The notes: generated from the sequence alone by a model not told the origin. Counted from the first letter of the stretch, positions 17,543 through 26,557 are shown. The stretch is 38,344 nt of DNA from an uncultured bacterium (GCA_937896235.1 CALBMX010000091.1:1-38344), one strand, 5' to 3'. Numbers and translations are program-made.

Positions 17543-18990
17543 AGCGAGTTCGCCTCGGGCGTGTTTGGAGAGTTCGTTTCGTTCTGCTCGAAGCCACCGC
17601 CAAGTGCGGTGATTAGGGCGATGCGGTTGGTATACGCAAGTGCGCGAACAGCAAGGAGGGTGCGCTGCGTGTTCAGGGCACTAGCCCTTGCGGAGAACAC
17701 CGCAGATGCGTCACCCGTGCCAAGGCGGTGGTGCCTTGCTGCTGTCTCTACGAGCTCGTTGATCTGTGCCAAGAGGTTGACAACCTCGCCCTCGCGGACA
17801 TGGATGAGCTGCTCGTTGGTGAGGGCCGTCTCAACCTCTGCAAACGCGGTGAGAGCGGTCGCTGCAAAGGCGAGAAGTGCGGCCTCTCGATGCGCAAGGG
17901 CTACGTCCTTTTGGGCTTCGAGCTGTCCGCCGTTTAGAAGGGGAGCGAGCAAGTTTGCTCCCAGGCTCCACACGCGGAAGTCGCTATCGATCAGGTCGGA
18001 TAAGCCCGAGGCGGAAGACCCGGCAGAGGCTGACAGGCTGATCTGTGGGTAGAGCGCAGCGTGGGCGACGTCGGCCTGCGCGTGAGCCGCATAGACGCGT
18101 GCCTCGAGTGCCGCGAGGTCCGCGCGTCTGCTGAGGAGGTCCGCTGGAAGGCCTGCGCTGGGAGCGGGCGTGAGGGGCCTACTGTCTAGGAGAGAGAGCG
18201 TGACAGCGATCGGGCCACCGCTGCGCCCAAGCAGCGCCGCGAGTGCGGGTTCCATAGAGGCCGCGCGCATGCGGGTCTCCGTCGCAGCCGTTTGCGCACC
18301 CTGCACGGAAATCCGGGCCTGCAAGACGGCCTCCACGGGGCTGCGTCCTTGGTACTGTAAGCGTTCAACTTGTTCGAGCGATTCCTGGGCGTTGGCAACG
18401 GCTTTGTCAGCGATGGCGATCGCACCGCGAGCTTCCACCAAGGCGAAGTAGCTGCGGGCGACGGAGCTCGCGACGGCCAGCTTGGCCGCCTCGACATCGG
18501 CAACACTCGCCGTGACGTTGGCGACGGCGGCTCGCTCGCCAGCTTCCAGCCGACCCCAGAGATCGAGCTCCCAGCTGGCATTGAGACCGAGGGAGTGAGC
18601 GCTCGACGTGCTCGAAGCAACCGCGGATCCTGGAATGGGTAGGCCAATGAAGTTTTGTCGGCGGCGGGACAAGTTGAGGCCCGCTGTAAGGCTTGGGTCG
18701 TCCCTACCCGAGGTTGCCTTGAGGCTTGCCGTCGCGGCATTGACGCGAGCGCCGGCGGCCGCGAGATTCGGGTTTGCGAGGAGTGCCTCTTCGATGAGCG
18801 AGCTGAGTGCCTGGTCTCCGAAATCGAGCCACCATTGTTGTTGCACACTCGCTTCGTTGGAGTTGGTGCTCCACGCGCTTGGGGCTGCGGTGGTAGCGCC
18901 TAGATCAACCACTTGCGGAGCTGGTGACTGGCACGCGGTGGTGAGCAGGGCGGCGCCGAAGAGCGCTGCCCATGGGGATAAGTTCATCAT
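17539..18990 (-). CDS. Outer-membrane efflux lipoprotein, NodT/TolC family
   Basis: This outer-membrane channel partner of the RND system is about 483 aa from ATG 18990 or 18987. The start is chosen because MMNLSPWAALFGAALLTTACQ is a lipoprotein signal with a lipidatable Cys. Longer readings would run into the TetR gene. Two repeats of the outer-membrane-factor fold are visible. In the first, QQWWLDFGDQALSSLIEEALLANPNL is the standard NodT opening, followed by NASWELDLWGR. The second contains LPADLLSRRADLAALEARVYAAHAQADVAHAALYPQISL, a hallmark of the NodT group. Four bases separate it from the TetR stop, and it overlaps the adaptor gene. Confidence 0.93.
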   Translation of the reverse strand: MMNLSPWAALFGAALLTTACQSPAPQVVDLGATTAAPSAWSTNSNEASVQQQWWLDFGDQALSSLIEEALLANPNLAAAGARVNAATASLKATSGRDDPSLTAGLNLSRRRQNFIGLPIPGSAVASSTSSAHSLGLNASWELDLWGRLEAGERAAVANVTASVADVEAAKLAVASSVARSYFALVEARGAIAIADKAVANAQESLEQVERLQYQGRSPVEAVLQARISVQGAQTAATETRMRAASMEPALAALLGRSGGPIAVTLSLLDSRPLTPAPSAGLPADLLSRRADLAALEARVYAAHAQADVAHAALYPQISLSASAGSSASGLSDLIDSDFRVWSLGANLLAPLLNGGQLEAQKDVALAHREAALLAFAATALTAFAEVETALTNEQLIHVREGEVVNLLAQINELVETAARHHRLGTGDASAVFSARASALNTQRTLLAVRALAYTNRIALITALGGGFEQNETNSPNTPEANSL

Positions 18991-18994
18991 GTGA

Positions 18995-19669
18995 TTATCT
19001 TTTGGGAGCGAGCGTTTCGATTTCGCCGAGTTGGCGAATACCAGCTGCCGAGAACTGAACGAGCTCGGCGAGCAGCTGGTCTCCGCTTTCGTTTCGTGGG
19101 GCCATATCCACAACGCAATGGTGCGGGTCCCATGCGGAGAGAGCGTTCAACATGGCGCCGATCATAAAATGGGCCCGAAGGAAAATGCGCTCGACCGGCA
19201 CACCGGGGAGGGCGCGCTTGAGGGCGCCTAGCGTTCGGGTTGCAATGGGCCCGATGATCTCTTGCAGGTAGCTCATCGCAGCCGGATCGGGAGAGTGGTG
19301 GAGCCTAGACATGAGCCTGGTGAAGTTGGTGCGCACGTTCTCTGGCTGCTCAAAAATCGGTCGGAGGAAGGCGTCCAAGATCTCTTCAATAGAAGGCGGC
19401 GCGCTGCGAGTCTCGAGTTCGTCCAGCAGCCGCAGGCGAATGACGTTGACGGGCAGGATGCGGCGGCCGAGAACTTCGCGGAGCAGGCCGTCCTTGGACC
19501 CGAAGTGATAGCCGACAGAGGCTAGGTTTGCCGAGGCAGCCGTTGTGATCTGGCGAAGGGATGTGGCGGCTACGCCTTGGTCCGCAAACAGCTGTTCAGC
19601 GGCATCGAGCAGTCGGTCGGCAGTGGCCCGGTGGTCGGAGGCGCTCGGGGTTGGGGTGGCTGAGTTCAT
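18995..19669 (-). CDS. TetR/AcrR-family transcriptional regulator
   Basis: This 224-aa repressor is the first gene of the efflux operon, so it most likely senses a pump substrate and represses its own transcript. ATG 19669 is chosen because the family begins directly with the DNA-binding domain. RLLDAAEQLFADQGVAATSLRQITTAASANLASVGYHFGSKDGLLREVL (residues ~15-65) is a classic TetR helix-turn-helix with the YHFGSK/L tail. The C-terminal ligand domain has the form seen in CerR-type regulators (residues ~85-220). Palindromic sequences just upstream of the start (19673-19696) are candidate operators. Confidence 0.93.
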   Translation of the reverse strand: MNSATPTPSASDHRATADRLLDAAEQLFADQGVAATSLRQITTAASANLASVGYHFGSKDGLLREVLGRRILPVNVIRLRLLDELETRSAPPSIEEILDAFLRPIFEQPENVRTNFTRLMSRLHHSPDPAAMSYLQEIIGPIATRTLGALKRALPGVPVERIFLRAHFMIGAMLNALSAWDPHHCVVDMAPRNESGDQLLAELVQFSAAGIRQLGEIETLAPKR

Positions 19670-19672
19670 GTA

Positions 19673-19696
19673 AACAACTGTTCTAAACGAACGTTT
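19673..19696 (-). promoter_or_regulatory. Candidate TetR operator
   Basis: Two short inverted repeats lie 4-27 bases upstream of the TetR start: AACA-AC-TGTT (19673-19682) and AAACG-AA-CGTTT (19685-19696). The second is the kind of near-perfect palindrome bound by TetR repressors. Binding here would block expression of the whole efflux operon. This is inference from position and symmetry. Confidence 0.55.
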
Positions 19697-20055
19697 GAAT
19701 GATGTCGATTCCCCTCTTGCTTTTATTTCATTAGGGAGCGCCAGCAGACCCACAAGGCACCTCACTCCCAAAGATGGACGAGGCAGCTCCTGCGATACCA
19801 AGGAAAACTTCGCGGGGTCCTTCCACGTGGCCGCGGGGTGACCTCCGGGGGGAATGCCATCATCCCTAAATCACCGTCAAGGCTCCCCCATAGCCCTCAG
19901 AGGCGGAATCGTGGTGGGAGGCGTGCCGTTTTCTCAGTGGTGTTTGAGGCTCGAGAAGGGCCTCTTTTTGCCTTTCCTGCCGAACAGTTGCAGGAAGTCT
20001 CGTCGAAGTGCTTGACGCAAGGTGTCTAGGTGATATGTTTACGCCCCGCTTGCGA
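19697..20055. other. Intergenic region between TetR and tRNA-Gly
   Basis: About 360 bases without a supportable gene. The left part should hold the promoter of the leftward efflux operon, and the right part the rightward promoter of the tRNA gene. A 63-codon frame at 19838-20029 has no ribosome binding site or recognisable motif and is rejected. Confidence 0.5.
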
Positions 20056-20130
20056 GCGGCTGTAGCTCAGTGGTAGAGCGCAACCTTGCCAAGGTTGATG
20101 TCGAGGGTTCAAATCCCTTCAGCCGCTCCA
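20056..20130 (+). tRNA. tRNA-Gly (anticodon GCC)
   Basis: The acceptor stem GCGGCTG pairs with CAGCCGC, followed by the discriminator T and an encoded CCA. The D arm is in TAGCTCAGTGGTAGAGC. The anticodon stem is CAACC/GGTTG around TTGCCAA, giving anticodon GCC. The T arm is GAGGGTTCAAATCCCTT. All stems pair. TTTTTT follows at once and probably serves as the terminator. Confidence 0.97.
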
Positions 20131-20187
20131 TTTTTTCGCCCTTACCGGGACTCGCCCCGGTGTGGAAGTCGGAAGCGAAAAAATGGA
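20127..20187. repeat. Nested inverted repeat downstream of tRNA-Gly
   Basis: TCCATTTTTTCGC (20127-20139) is repeated exactly inverted as GCGAAAAAATGGA (20175-20187). Inside the spacer ACCGGG (20144-20149) pairs with CCCGGT (20156-20161). The outer left arm includes the tRNA 3' CCA end and its T run. It may be a terminator acting on both strands. Confidence 0.6.
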
Positions 20188-20259
20188 ACACCTCACCGAC
20201 GAGGGAAAGAACCAGAGATCAAAACTGGCTTTTGCGCGCCTTAAGGGCATCATTCGGCG

Positions 20260-22665
20260 ATGAACTCACTTGCGCGACTGCTGCTGCTTGCAACCCTCCT
20301 GCCCGTTGGTTCGTGCCGTGAGGATTCACCTAGCCTCGAGCGGAGTGAGCACGTTTTGCCTCACGGCGTCACTCACTTGGATCCGCGCCTAGCGAATGGG
20401 CAATCTCCCGCCAAAGAGCTCGAGAGTTGGGCCCGAGTGGTCCGCGAGTGGTCTTTCCAGGGCTCAATAGAGATGCCCGAGGCATGGGCCCTCGATGCTG
20501 GGGTGCTGCAAGGGGAGGGGCCCAACGGCGGCCTTGCGATCGGCGTACTTGAGGGCCGGCCCGGAGCACCGGCGCTTCGCTTCCTAGAGTCCGTCTTCCC
20601 GATGGAAGTTAACGCTGTCGAGGTCGATGTCGCCATTCCGAACTCTGCCCAGGCGGCGCTCGCTTGGTATCGACCCTCTCCCTTGGAGGCGGGGGCCGCT
20701 CTTTGCCTGTGCGCCGCGAGTCCGGTCCCCCAAACGGTTCGATTCCCCCTTAGCGGCATGCCGACTTGGTCGAAGTCGATCGAGAAATTGATCCTCAAGC
20801 TGTCCTCGAATCGCCTGCAAGGCTTCGAGCTACTTGCCATCCGCTTTGTCAGCGAGCCTCTTGCTTGGGGGCAGAGCCCGCTGGATTCGGCGGGAGAGAC
20901 CAGCGGAGATGCGGGACTGATCGTCCGCGGGGGCGTCGCCTACAGGTCGTGGCCAGTCCGCGTGGGGGCTCCAGCCTCTTGCGACGTGGTTGTCCCCCAG
21001 GGAGGAAAGCTCAGCGTGCAGGTCTCGCGAAGCACTAGCAGCAGTCCCCAGAATCTCAATGCGATCCTAGCGATCAACACAAAAGAGAGCGGCGCGAACG
21101 AGGCGGCTCCGCTTCTTCACATTCATCCGCTCCCCACGGGGCAAGAAGAGTGGAGAGCCGTGACGGTGGACCTCTCCACTTATGAGGGACAGGAGGTGTC
21201 GATCTCCTTCTCGGCAGTCTCCTCGGAGCCCAGCGACGGCGAGCTGGCCCCGCGAGCGGACGTGCTCTTTGGTGCCCCCATGATCCTCTCGACTCTGCCC
21301 GCGGACCGCCGTCCGAACATCCTGCTCGTGACCTTGGATACCCTGCGCTTTGACGCGCTTGGATCTTCGTATGAGGAGGCCGGCCGCGGGCCGGATCCAA
21401 GGCGAGTGCAGACTCCCTTCTTGGACGCCCTTGCGGAAAAGTCCGTAGTGTTCACAAGCGCTTGGAGTGCGGGCAACTCGACCCAGCCCTCGCACGCATC
21501 GATCCTCACGGGTGCCTCGATTCAAGACCATAGCCTGATTGACAACTTTGGCGTCTTGGGTGAGGGGAACACCACACTCGCCGAACGGCTTCGAGAGGCC
21601 GGGTATCAGACTGCCGCTGTGACCTGCCAGCGAGCGATTGGCCCCGACTCGGGGTTTGGCCAGGGATTCGATATGTTTATCCCGGCGGAGTCTGTGAGCG
21701 GCACGGATGGACGACTCGCGATTGACGATGCCCGCGCGTGGTTGGAGGGTTGGTCCAAGGAGGGGGAGCGCCCCTTCTTTTTATGGGTTCACGTCTTTGA
21801 CCCCCATACGCCCTATGCGCTACCTGGCGATTACCTGAGCAGCTTTGAGAAGGTTGCCGGGGAGATGCCACCGGCACAAGTCACGCCTCCGACCTTGCCC
21901 GTTGCGAAAGTGGTTCCAGCTGAGCTGGCATTTTTGGGCGACATCACAAGCGCCGACCATGTGGACTATCTCTACCACGCTGAGGTCGCTTACACGGATG
22001 CACTGATGGCCGACCTCTTTGGCACGCTGCAAGAGACCGGGCAAGCGGCGGATACGATGAGTTTTGTGACCGCAGATCACGGTGAATTCCTCGGGGAGCG
22101 AGGTAACTTCTACAACCACCGAGGTCTGTTTCCCGAAACACTTCACGTGCCTCTGCTCATGCACCTGCCCGGTCAGGTGGAAGGCCAGCGAGTCACCAAT
22201 CGAGTGACAAACCGAGACATCGTCCCAACGGTACTCGGGCAGCTCGGCTTGATCGAAGAGAACCCTGTCCGCGATCTTGTCAAGGCTGCGGAGGTTCCCG
22301 GATCTTCCGAGAACCGCAGGTTTTGGTTCGAGCATGCAAACGGCTTGCAGGTTGGCTGCCGCGATAAGGACTACCACTTCATCACGACTCTACGCGAAGG
22401 TCTGCGCTTTGGCATGACGAAGGGGAGTCCCGGGCAGCCAAGCATCATGGCGTTGATCCCCAGAGGCGCGACACTTCTCTTCGATTGGAATCTCGACCCT
22501 CAACTCGTAAATGATCTCTCCTCCGACCGACCGGAGGTCGTGGAGCTCTATCTCCAAGCACTTGCCGAGTATCGAAGCTCGGCCCAGCCGGTCGGTCGAT
22601 TGAAGCGTGAGGTCTCCTCTAAGGAGGCAGCCGACTTGGAGGCCCTCGGCTACACCGGGGACTAG
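20260..22665 (+). CDS. Large sulfatase/alkaline-phosphatase superfamily lipoprotein
   Basis: An 801-aa exported protein. The signal is MNSLARLLLLATLLPVGSC, with a good lipobox (VGSC). Residues ~30-345 form an extra N-terminal region without a motif I can name, predicted mainly beta and possibly glycan-binding. The sulfatase domain begins near residue 350 with RRPNILLVTLDTLRFDALG. Its nucleophile region STQPSHASILTG has Thr408 in the position of formylglycine. The second metal site is TADHGEFLGERG (Asp606/His607), followed by HRGLFPETLHVPLLMHLPG. It ends in LEALGYTGD. It is distantly related to the lipoprotein at 612-2117. It lies between tRNA-Gly and the serine genes and probably acts on a surface or environmental polysaccharide or phospholipid headgroup. 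Confidence 0.85.
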   Translation: MNSLARLLLLATLLPVGSCREDSPSLERSEHVLPHGVTHLDPRLANGQSPAKELESWARVVREWSFQGSIEMPEAWALDAGVLQGEGPNGGLAIGVLEGRPGAPALRFLESVFPMEVNAVEVDVAIPNSAQAALAWYRPSPLEAGAALCLCAASPVPQTVRFPLSGMPTWSKSIEKLILKLSSNRLQGFELLAIRFVSEPLAWGQSPLDSAGETSGDAGLIVRGGVAYRSWPVRVGAPASCDVVVPQGGKLSVQVSRSTSSSPQNLNAILAINTKESGANEAAPLLHIHPLPTGQEEWRAVTVDLSTYEGQEVSISFSAVSSEPSDGELAPRADVLFGAPMILSTLPADRRPNILLVTLDTLRFDALGSSYEEAGRGPDPRRVQTPFLDALAEKSVVFTSAWSAGNSTQPSHASILTGASIQDHSLIDNFGVLGEGNTTLAERLREAGYQTAAVTCQRAIGPDSGFGQGFDMFIPAESVSGTDGRLAIDDARAWLEGWSKEGERPFFLWVHVFDPHTPYALPGDYLSSFEKVAGEMPPAQVTPPTLPVAKVVPAELAFLGDITSADHVDYLYHAEVAYTDALMADLFGTLQETGQAADTMSFVTADHGEFLGERGNFYNHRGLFPETLHVPLLMHLPGQVEGQRVTNRVTNRDIVPTVLGQLGLIEENPVRDLVKAAEVPGSSENRRFWFEHANGLQVGCRDKDYHFITTLREGLRFGMTKGSPGQPSIMALIPRGATLLFDWNLDPQLVNDLSSDRPEVVELYLQALAEYRSSAQPVGRLKREVSSKEAADLEALGYTGD

Positions 22666-22868
22666 AGTCTTCCTAACCGCACAGCAGCCTCTAGTGATGA
22701 CTCCTGTCGAAATGGAGGGCCTCCCAAGGACGGCTACTCGATGGCGCCCTTCCCTTGCCCCGGATGTTTGGAGGAGGCCTATCACCGGGGAGCTCCGAAA
22801 AACCAGGCCGCCTTGTTTTAGCTGGTCGCGTTGCTCTCTATCATAGAAACACTTGTCCCGGAGGATTT

Positions 22869-24536
22869 GTGAGTTCGACCCATAGTGTTTCCCCCGCCTC
22901 TTTGCGGGTATTGATTTGTGATGACCTCTCTCCCAAAGCGCTAGAGATTTTTGGCGAGTACGGGATTTTTCCAGAGATCTGCTTGGGCCTAGACGAGGAC
23001 GCACTTGTCGCCAAAGTTCACGATGTGGACGCGATTATTGTTCGCTCCGCAACTCGCATCACGAGGCGAGTGATTGAGTCGGCACCGAAGCTGACGGTGG
23101 TGGGGCGCGCCGGTGTTGGTGTTGACAATGTCGACTGCGCGGCGGCGACGGAGGCCGGCGTCGTAGTGATGAACACGCCAACTGGAAATACGACAACAAC
23201 CGCGGAGCTCGCGATTGCTCTGATGGTGTCTATGGCGCGACACATTCCCCGCGCTGATCGCGAGGTGAGGTCGGGAGTGTGGAATAAAAAATCGCTCACC
23301 GGTGTGCAGCTGACGGGTAAGACCCTCGGAGTGATTGGGTTGGGGCGAATCGGCCGCGTTGTCGCTGCTAGGGGAGTCGGTTTGGGGATGAACGTCCTTG
23401 CCTTCGATCCTTACTTGGCGGCGGCCGAGTGCTCGCCTGTAGAGGGAGTCGAGCTCTCTGCTCTCGATCACCTGCTGGCCGTCTCCGACTTTGTCTCCCT
23501 TCACGTTCCACTGATCGACTCGACGCGCGGCTTGATCTCCCGGGAGCGTATCGCCTCTATGAAGCCGGGAGCGCGTCTAATCAACGCCGCTCGAGGTGGC
23601 CTAGTCGACGAGGCCGCGGTAGCGGAAGCGCTAGACTCGGGGCAGCTGGCGGGTGCCGCCTTTGACGTGCTCTCCGAGGAGCCTCCCCCCGCGGATCACC
23701 CTCTGCTCGGTCGCGACGATGTGGTGATGACTCCGCACATCGGCGCCTCTTCCACCGAAGCGCAAGTTCAAGTTGCCCTTGACATCGCGCACCAGATCGC
23801 GCGCTTTCTATTAGAGGGCCGCGCGGACAACGCAATCAATGCGCCTGCGGTGAGCGCTAGCGATCTTGCCTTCTTGGGCCCGTATATCAACCTGGCGGAG
23901 CGCATGGGGAGCTATCTTGCTCAGCGGCTCACCGGACCGATCCGCAAGCTAGAAGTGACCTATCTGGGCGAGCTCGAGGCGCGCGACACTCGTGTCGTTT
24001 CTCTTGCCCTCTTGGCCGGTGCTTTAGCTCACGGGAGAGACGGCGGCGTGAATTTTGTCAACGCTCCCGCACTCGCGGAAGAGCGGGGGCTGCGCCTGCT
24101 CGAAGGACGCGAATCCGACGCCGGCGCCTTCCAGAACCAAATCAAGGTGCGCGCCTCGACCAAAGGCGGCGTGGAATCCCATCTTGTCGCGGGGACTGTA
24201 TTTGGCAGTCGTCCCCGATTCGTACGCATTGACGAGCTTCATTTAGACTTTCCACCCGAAGGCCACATCCTTGTCACCGAACATGACGACGTCCCGGGGG
24301 TCGTCGGACATCTCGGAACCCTACTCGGCGAGTGCGGCGTGAATATTAGGCGCATCGAGCTGGGCAAGACGAGCACCGCTGCCGGAGAATCTAAAGCGGG
24401 GGCAGTGGGCTTTCTGGCTATCGACGCCGATCCGGGTCCGGAAATCCTAGAGAGGGTCCGCGCTCTGAAGTTTATCCGCAAGTTAGGACTTCTGAGGTTG
24501 GGCGAGGCGGCTCCCGTCTCCGGCAACCGGTCATGA
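22869..24536 (+). CDS. serA: D-3-phosphoglycerate dehydrogenase
   Basis: This enzyme oxidises 3-phosphoglycerate to 3-phosphohydroxypyruvate with NAD+, the first step of serine synthesis. The start is taken as GTG 22869, preceded by GGAGGA; the frame is open further upstream but without family sequence. The NAD-binding motif is VIGLGRIG (Gly157-Gly162). Catalytic residues are Arg242 (NAARGGLVDE), Glu271 (DVLSEEPP) and His290 (TPHIGASS). At 555 aa this is the long type with an intervening domain (~residues 320-460) and a C-terminal ACT domain (HILVTEHDDVPGVVGHLGTLL), which usually mediates serine feedback. It overlaps serB by 4 bases (ATGA). Confidence 0.96.
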   Translation: MSSTHSVSPASLRVLICDDLSPKALEIFGEYGIFPEICLGLDEDALVAKVHDVDAIIVRSATRITRRVIESAPKLTVVGRAGVGVDNVDCAAATEAGVVVMNTPTGNTTTTAELAIALMVSMARHIPRADREVRSGVWNKKSLTGVQLTGKTLGVIGLGRIGRVVAARGVGLGMNVLAFDPYLAAAECSPVEGVELSALDHLLAVSDFVSLHVPLIDSTRGLISRERIASMKPGARLINAARGGLVDEAAVAEALDSGQLAGAAFDVLSEEPPPADHPLLGRDDVVMTPHIGASSTEAQVQVALDIAHQIARFLLEGRADNAINAPAVSASDLAFLGPYINLAERMGSYLAQRLTGPIRKLEVTYLGELEARDTRVVSLALLAGALAHGRDGGVNFVNAPALAEERGLRLLEGRESDAGAFQNQIKVRASTKGGVESHLVAGTVFGSRPRFVRIDELHLDFPPEGHILVTEHDDVPGVVGHLGTLLGECGVNIRRIELGKTSTAAGESKAGAVGFLAIDADPGPEILERVRALKFIRKLGLLRLGEAAPVSGNRS

Positions 24537-25288
24537 ACTCGAGCGCCCAAGACGACCGGGAAGACAGCGACTCCTTGAAGGACTCGCCGGCGCCTTATGA
24601 CGTGGTTGTGTTTGATTGCGACTCAACGTTGGCAGACCTTGAGGGAATCGATTGGTTGGCAGCCGATCTGTCCATCCAAGAGCTTACAGACATTGAGTCG
24701 ATGACCCATGCGGCGATGGGGGGTGGTCTCCGCTTGGAGGAGGTCTATGGAGCCCGACTTGAGTTGATCGCACCGTGCGCGGGTGCGATGGCAGGCCTTG
24801 GAGCCGAGTACATCGCGCGGCTCCTGCCTGGCGCACGGCTTTTGTTTGACGTCCTATTCTTCTTGAGTAAGGAGGTGCATGTCGTCTCAGGCGGTCTCTA
24901 TCCAGGTGTCCTTGCCCTTGCCCTCGACTTGGGGGTCCCCAAGGAAAACGTGCATGCTGTCGCCATCTCGTTTGATCACGGGGGGAGCTACTCGGGGTTT
25001 GACACGGACTCGCCGCTAGCGCGCAAGGGTGGAAAAATAGAGGTCATTGCAGAGCTGGCCGCTGGCCGTCGCGTCGTGCTCATCGGCGACGGCTTGACCG
25101 ATCTCGAGGCCTCTCCTGTATGCTCCAGGTTTATCGCCTTCGGGGGTGTCGTCCGTCGCGACGCTGTCTTCGAGCGCGCCAAGGTCCATACGGAAGAGCG
25201 CGATCTCGTCTCCCTCATTCCCCTTCTCCTCTCAGCATCGGAGCGCCGGAAACTCGCCGCGACCGAGCGCTTTACCGACCTCTTCTAA
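24533..25288 (+). CDS. serB: Phosphoserine phosphatase-like HAD hydrolase
   Basis: A 251-aa HAD-family phosphatase that, by context, removes phosphate from phosphoserine in the last step of serine synthesis. HAD motif I is VVFDCDSTLADLEG, motif II is VVSGG, the motif III lysine lies in ARKGGK and motif IV is LIGDGLTDLEA. The helical cap sits between residues ~40 and 115, as in SerB. It begins inside the serA stop (ATGA) and ends 13 bases before the aminotransferase start. The operon placement supports the symbol more than the sequence alone does. There is no N-terminal ACT domain. Confidence 0.9.
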   Translation: MNSSAQDDREDSDSLKDSPAPYDVVVFDCDSTLADLEGIDWLAADLSIQELTDIESMTHAAMGGGLRLEEVYGARLELIAPCAGAMAGLGAEYIARLLPGARLLFDVLFFLSKEVHVVSGGLYPGVLALALDLGVPKENVHAVAISFDHGGSYSGFDTDSPLARKGGKIEVIAELAAGRRVVLIGDGLTDLEASPVCSRFIAFGGVVRRDAVFERAKVHTEERDLVSLIPLLLSASERRKLAATERFTDLF

Positions 25289-25301
25289 CGGAACCCTCAC
25301 C

Positions 25302-26417
25302 ATGCTTTGGATCCCAGGACCAACCGAAGTTCGCCCCGAGCTCTTGGCAGAATGCGCAAGGCCAATGATTGGCCACCGCAGCCAAGATTGTATAGATCTC
25401 ATCGAGCGCTTGGATCCTGGCCTGCGCTTCGCCTTTGGTTTGAAGGAGGACTCCGACGCGCTGGTTGCTGCTCACACCTGCAGCGCAACGGGGTTGATGG
25501 AGGCCGCGCTGCGCGGAGTCGGACCGAAGGTTCTCGCGGTTGTCGGGGGCGCGTTCGCGAAACGCTGGCGCGAAATCGCGGTGAGCCTCGGCAAGCAAGT
25601 TGTTGTTCTCGACGTGGAGTGGGGGCGTGTTGTCGCTGCGGATGATCTACGCCGGGCCCTTGCCGAGCACGGCCCCTTCGACGCGGTCACTTTGGTCTCC
25701 AACGAGACGTCAACAGGTGCGCGAACTCCACTGGATCGAGTCGCCGAGGTGCTCGTGGAGTTTCCTGGTGTGCATTTGCTTGTTGACCTGGTGAGCTATC
25801 TAGCGGGGGCACCCATTGACTTCGATACGAACCGCATAGACTTCGGTTTGGCGGGTGTGCAAAAGGCACTCGCGCTGCCGCCCGGACTGAGTGTGTGCTG
25901 CGCCTCCGCCCGCTACATGGAGAGCGCCCGCTCTCAACACAATCGGGGCTTCTATTTGGATCCGGTCTCCTTCATTGAGGGCCACGTCAAACGCGCGACC
26001 CCCTCCACGCCTGCGCTCAGCTTGTACTACGCCCTGGCCAGGCAGCTGGAAGACATCACCGCAGGCACGACCCTTCCCGAGCGAGATCGAGGCGCCACAG
26101 GTGCCGCAGCTTGGGAGGCGCGCTACGCGAAACACCAGCGCATGCAATCAGCCACGGTCGCATGGGGAAAGACCCATGGTCTTGAGCTGCTGTCTCCCCC
26201 CGAAGAGGCCTCACCAACAGTAAGCTGTATGCGAGCGGGCGGTCTGGACGTTGGAGAGTTTGTCGCGCGCCTAAAGCGCAAGGGCCACGAGATCGGCAAC
26301 GGGTACGGGCCGCTAAAAGGGAAGACATTCCGCATTGGGCACATGGGGGACCATACCGAGGTCTGCCTTGAGTCCCTCTTGCGCGCCATGTCAGAGGTGC
26401 TCCTCGAGTTGTCCTAG
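25302..26417 (+). CDS. Class V aminotransferase (likely phosphoserine aminotransferase role)
   Basis: A 371-aa PLP enzyme of fold type I, class V, related to alanine-glyoxylate/serine-pyruvate aminotransferases. It begins at ATG 25302 with MLWIPGPTEVRPELLAECARP, the family opening. Other marks are SATGLMEAALRG (PLP phosphate loop), LVSNETSTGAR, LLVDLVSYLAG (the PLP-ring Asp) and GVQKALALPPGLSV, where the Lys forms the Schiff base. Because it follows serA and serB, it probably makes phosphoserine from phosphohydroxypyruvate with glutamate, in place of a classical SerC. Serine-glyoxylate or alanine-glyoxylate transamination is the alternative. Confidence 0.88.
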   Translation: MLWIPGPTEVRPELLAECARPMIGHRSQDCIDLIERLDPGLRFAFGLKEDSDALVAAHTCSATGLMEAALRGVGPKVLAVVGGAFAKRWREIAVSLGKQVVVLDVEWGRVVAADDLRRALAEHGPFDAVTLVSNETSTGARTPLDRVAEVLVEFPGVHLLVDLVSYLAGAPIDFDTNRIDFGLAGVQKALALPPGLSVCCASARYMESARSQHNRGFYLDPVSFIEGHVKRATPSTPALSLYYALARQLEDITAGTTLPERDRGATGAAAWEARYAKHQRMQSATVAWGKTHGLELLSPPEEASPTVSCMRAGGLDVGEFVARLKRKGHEIGNGYGPLKGKTFRIGHMGDHTEVCLESLLRAMSEVLLELS

Positions 26418-26557
26418 CCACTTTGGTCGCCCCCCTTCGCGAAGGCCCCGTCCCATTGAATCTGGGACGACCCTGCGAACACTCGTATGCGTGGTCTTGG
26501 TAGCTGAGGACAGCCTTGCTGCACAGCGTATGGGGGCCATGAAATCCGAAGAGAAAG

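Noticed and set aside
19838..20029. 63-codon open frame upstream of tRNA-Gly
   Set aside because: No ribosome binding site or recognisable motif; probably chance.
26418..26557. Cobalamin or other riboswitch ahead of the TonB receptor
   Set aside because: Only 140 bases are available and no B12-box or other conserved riboswitch core could be recognised.
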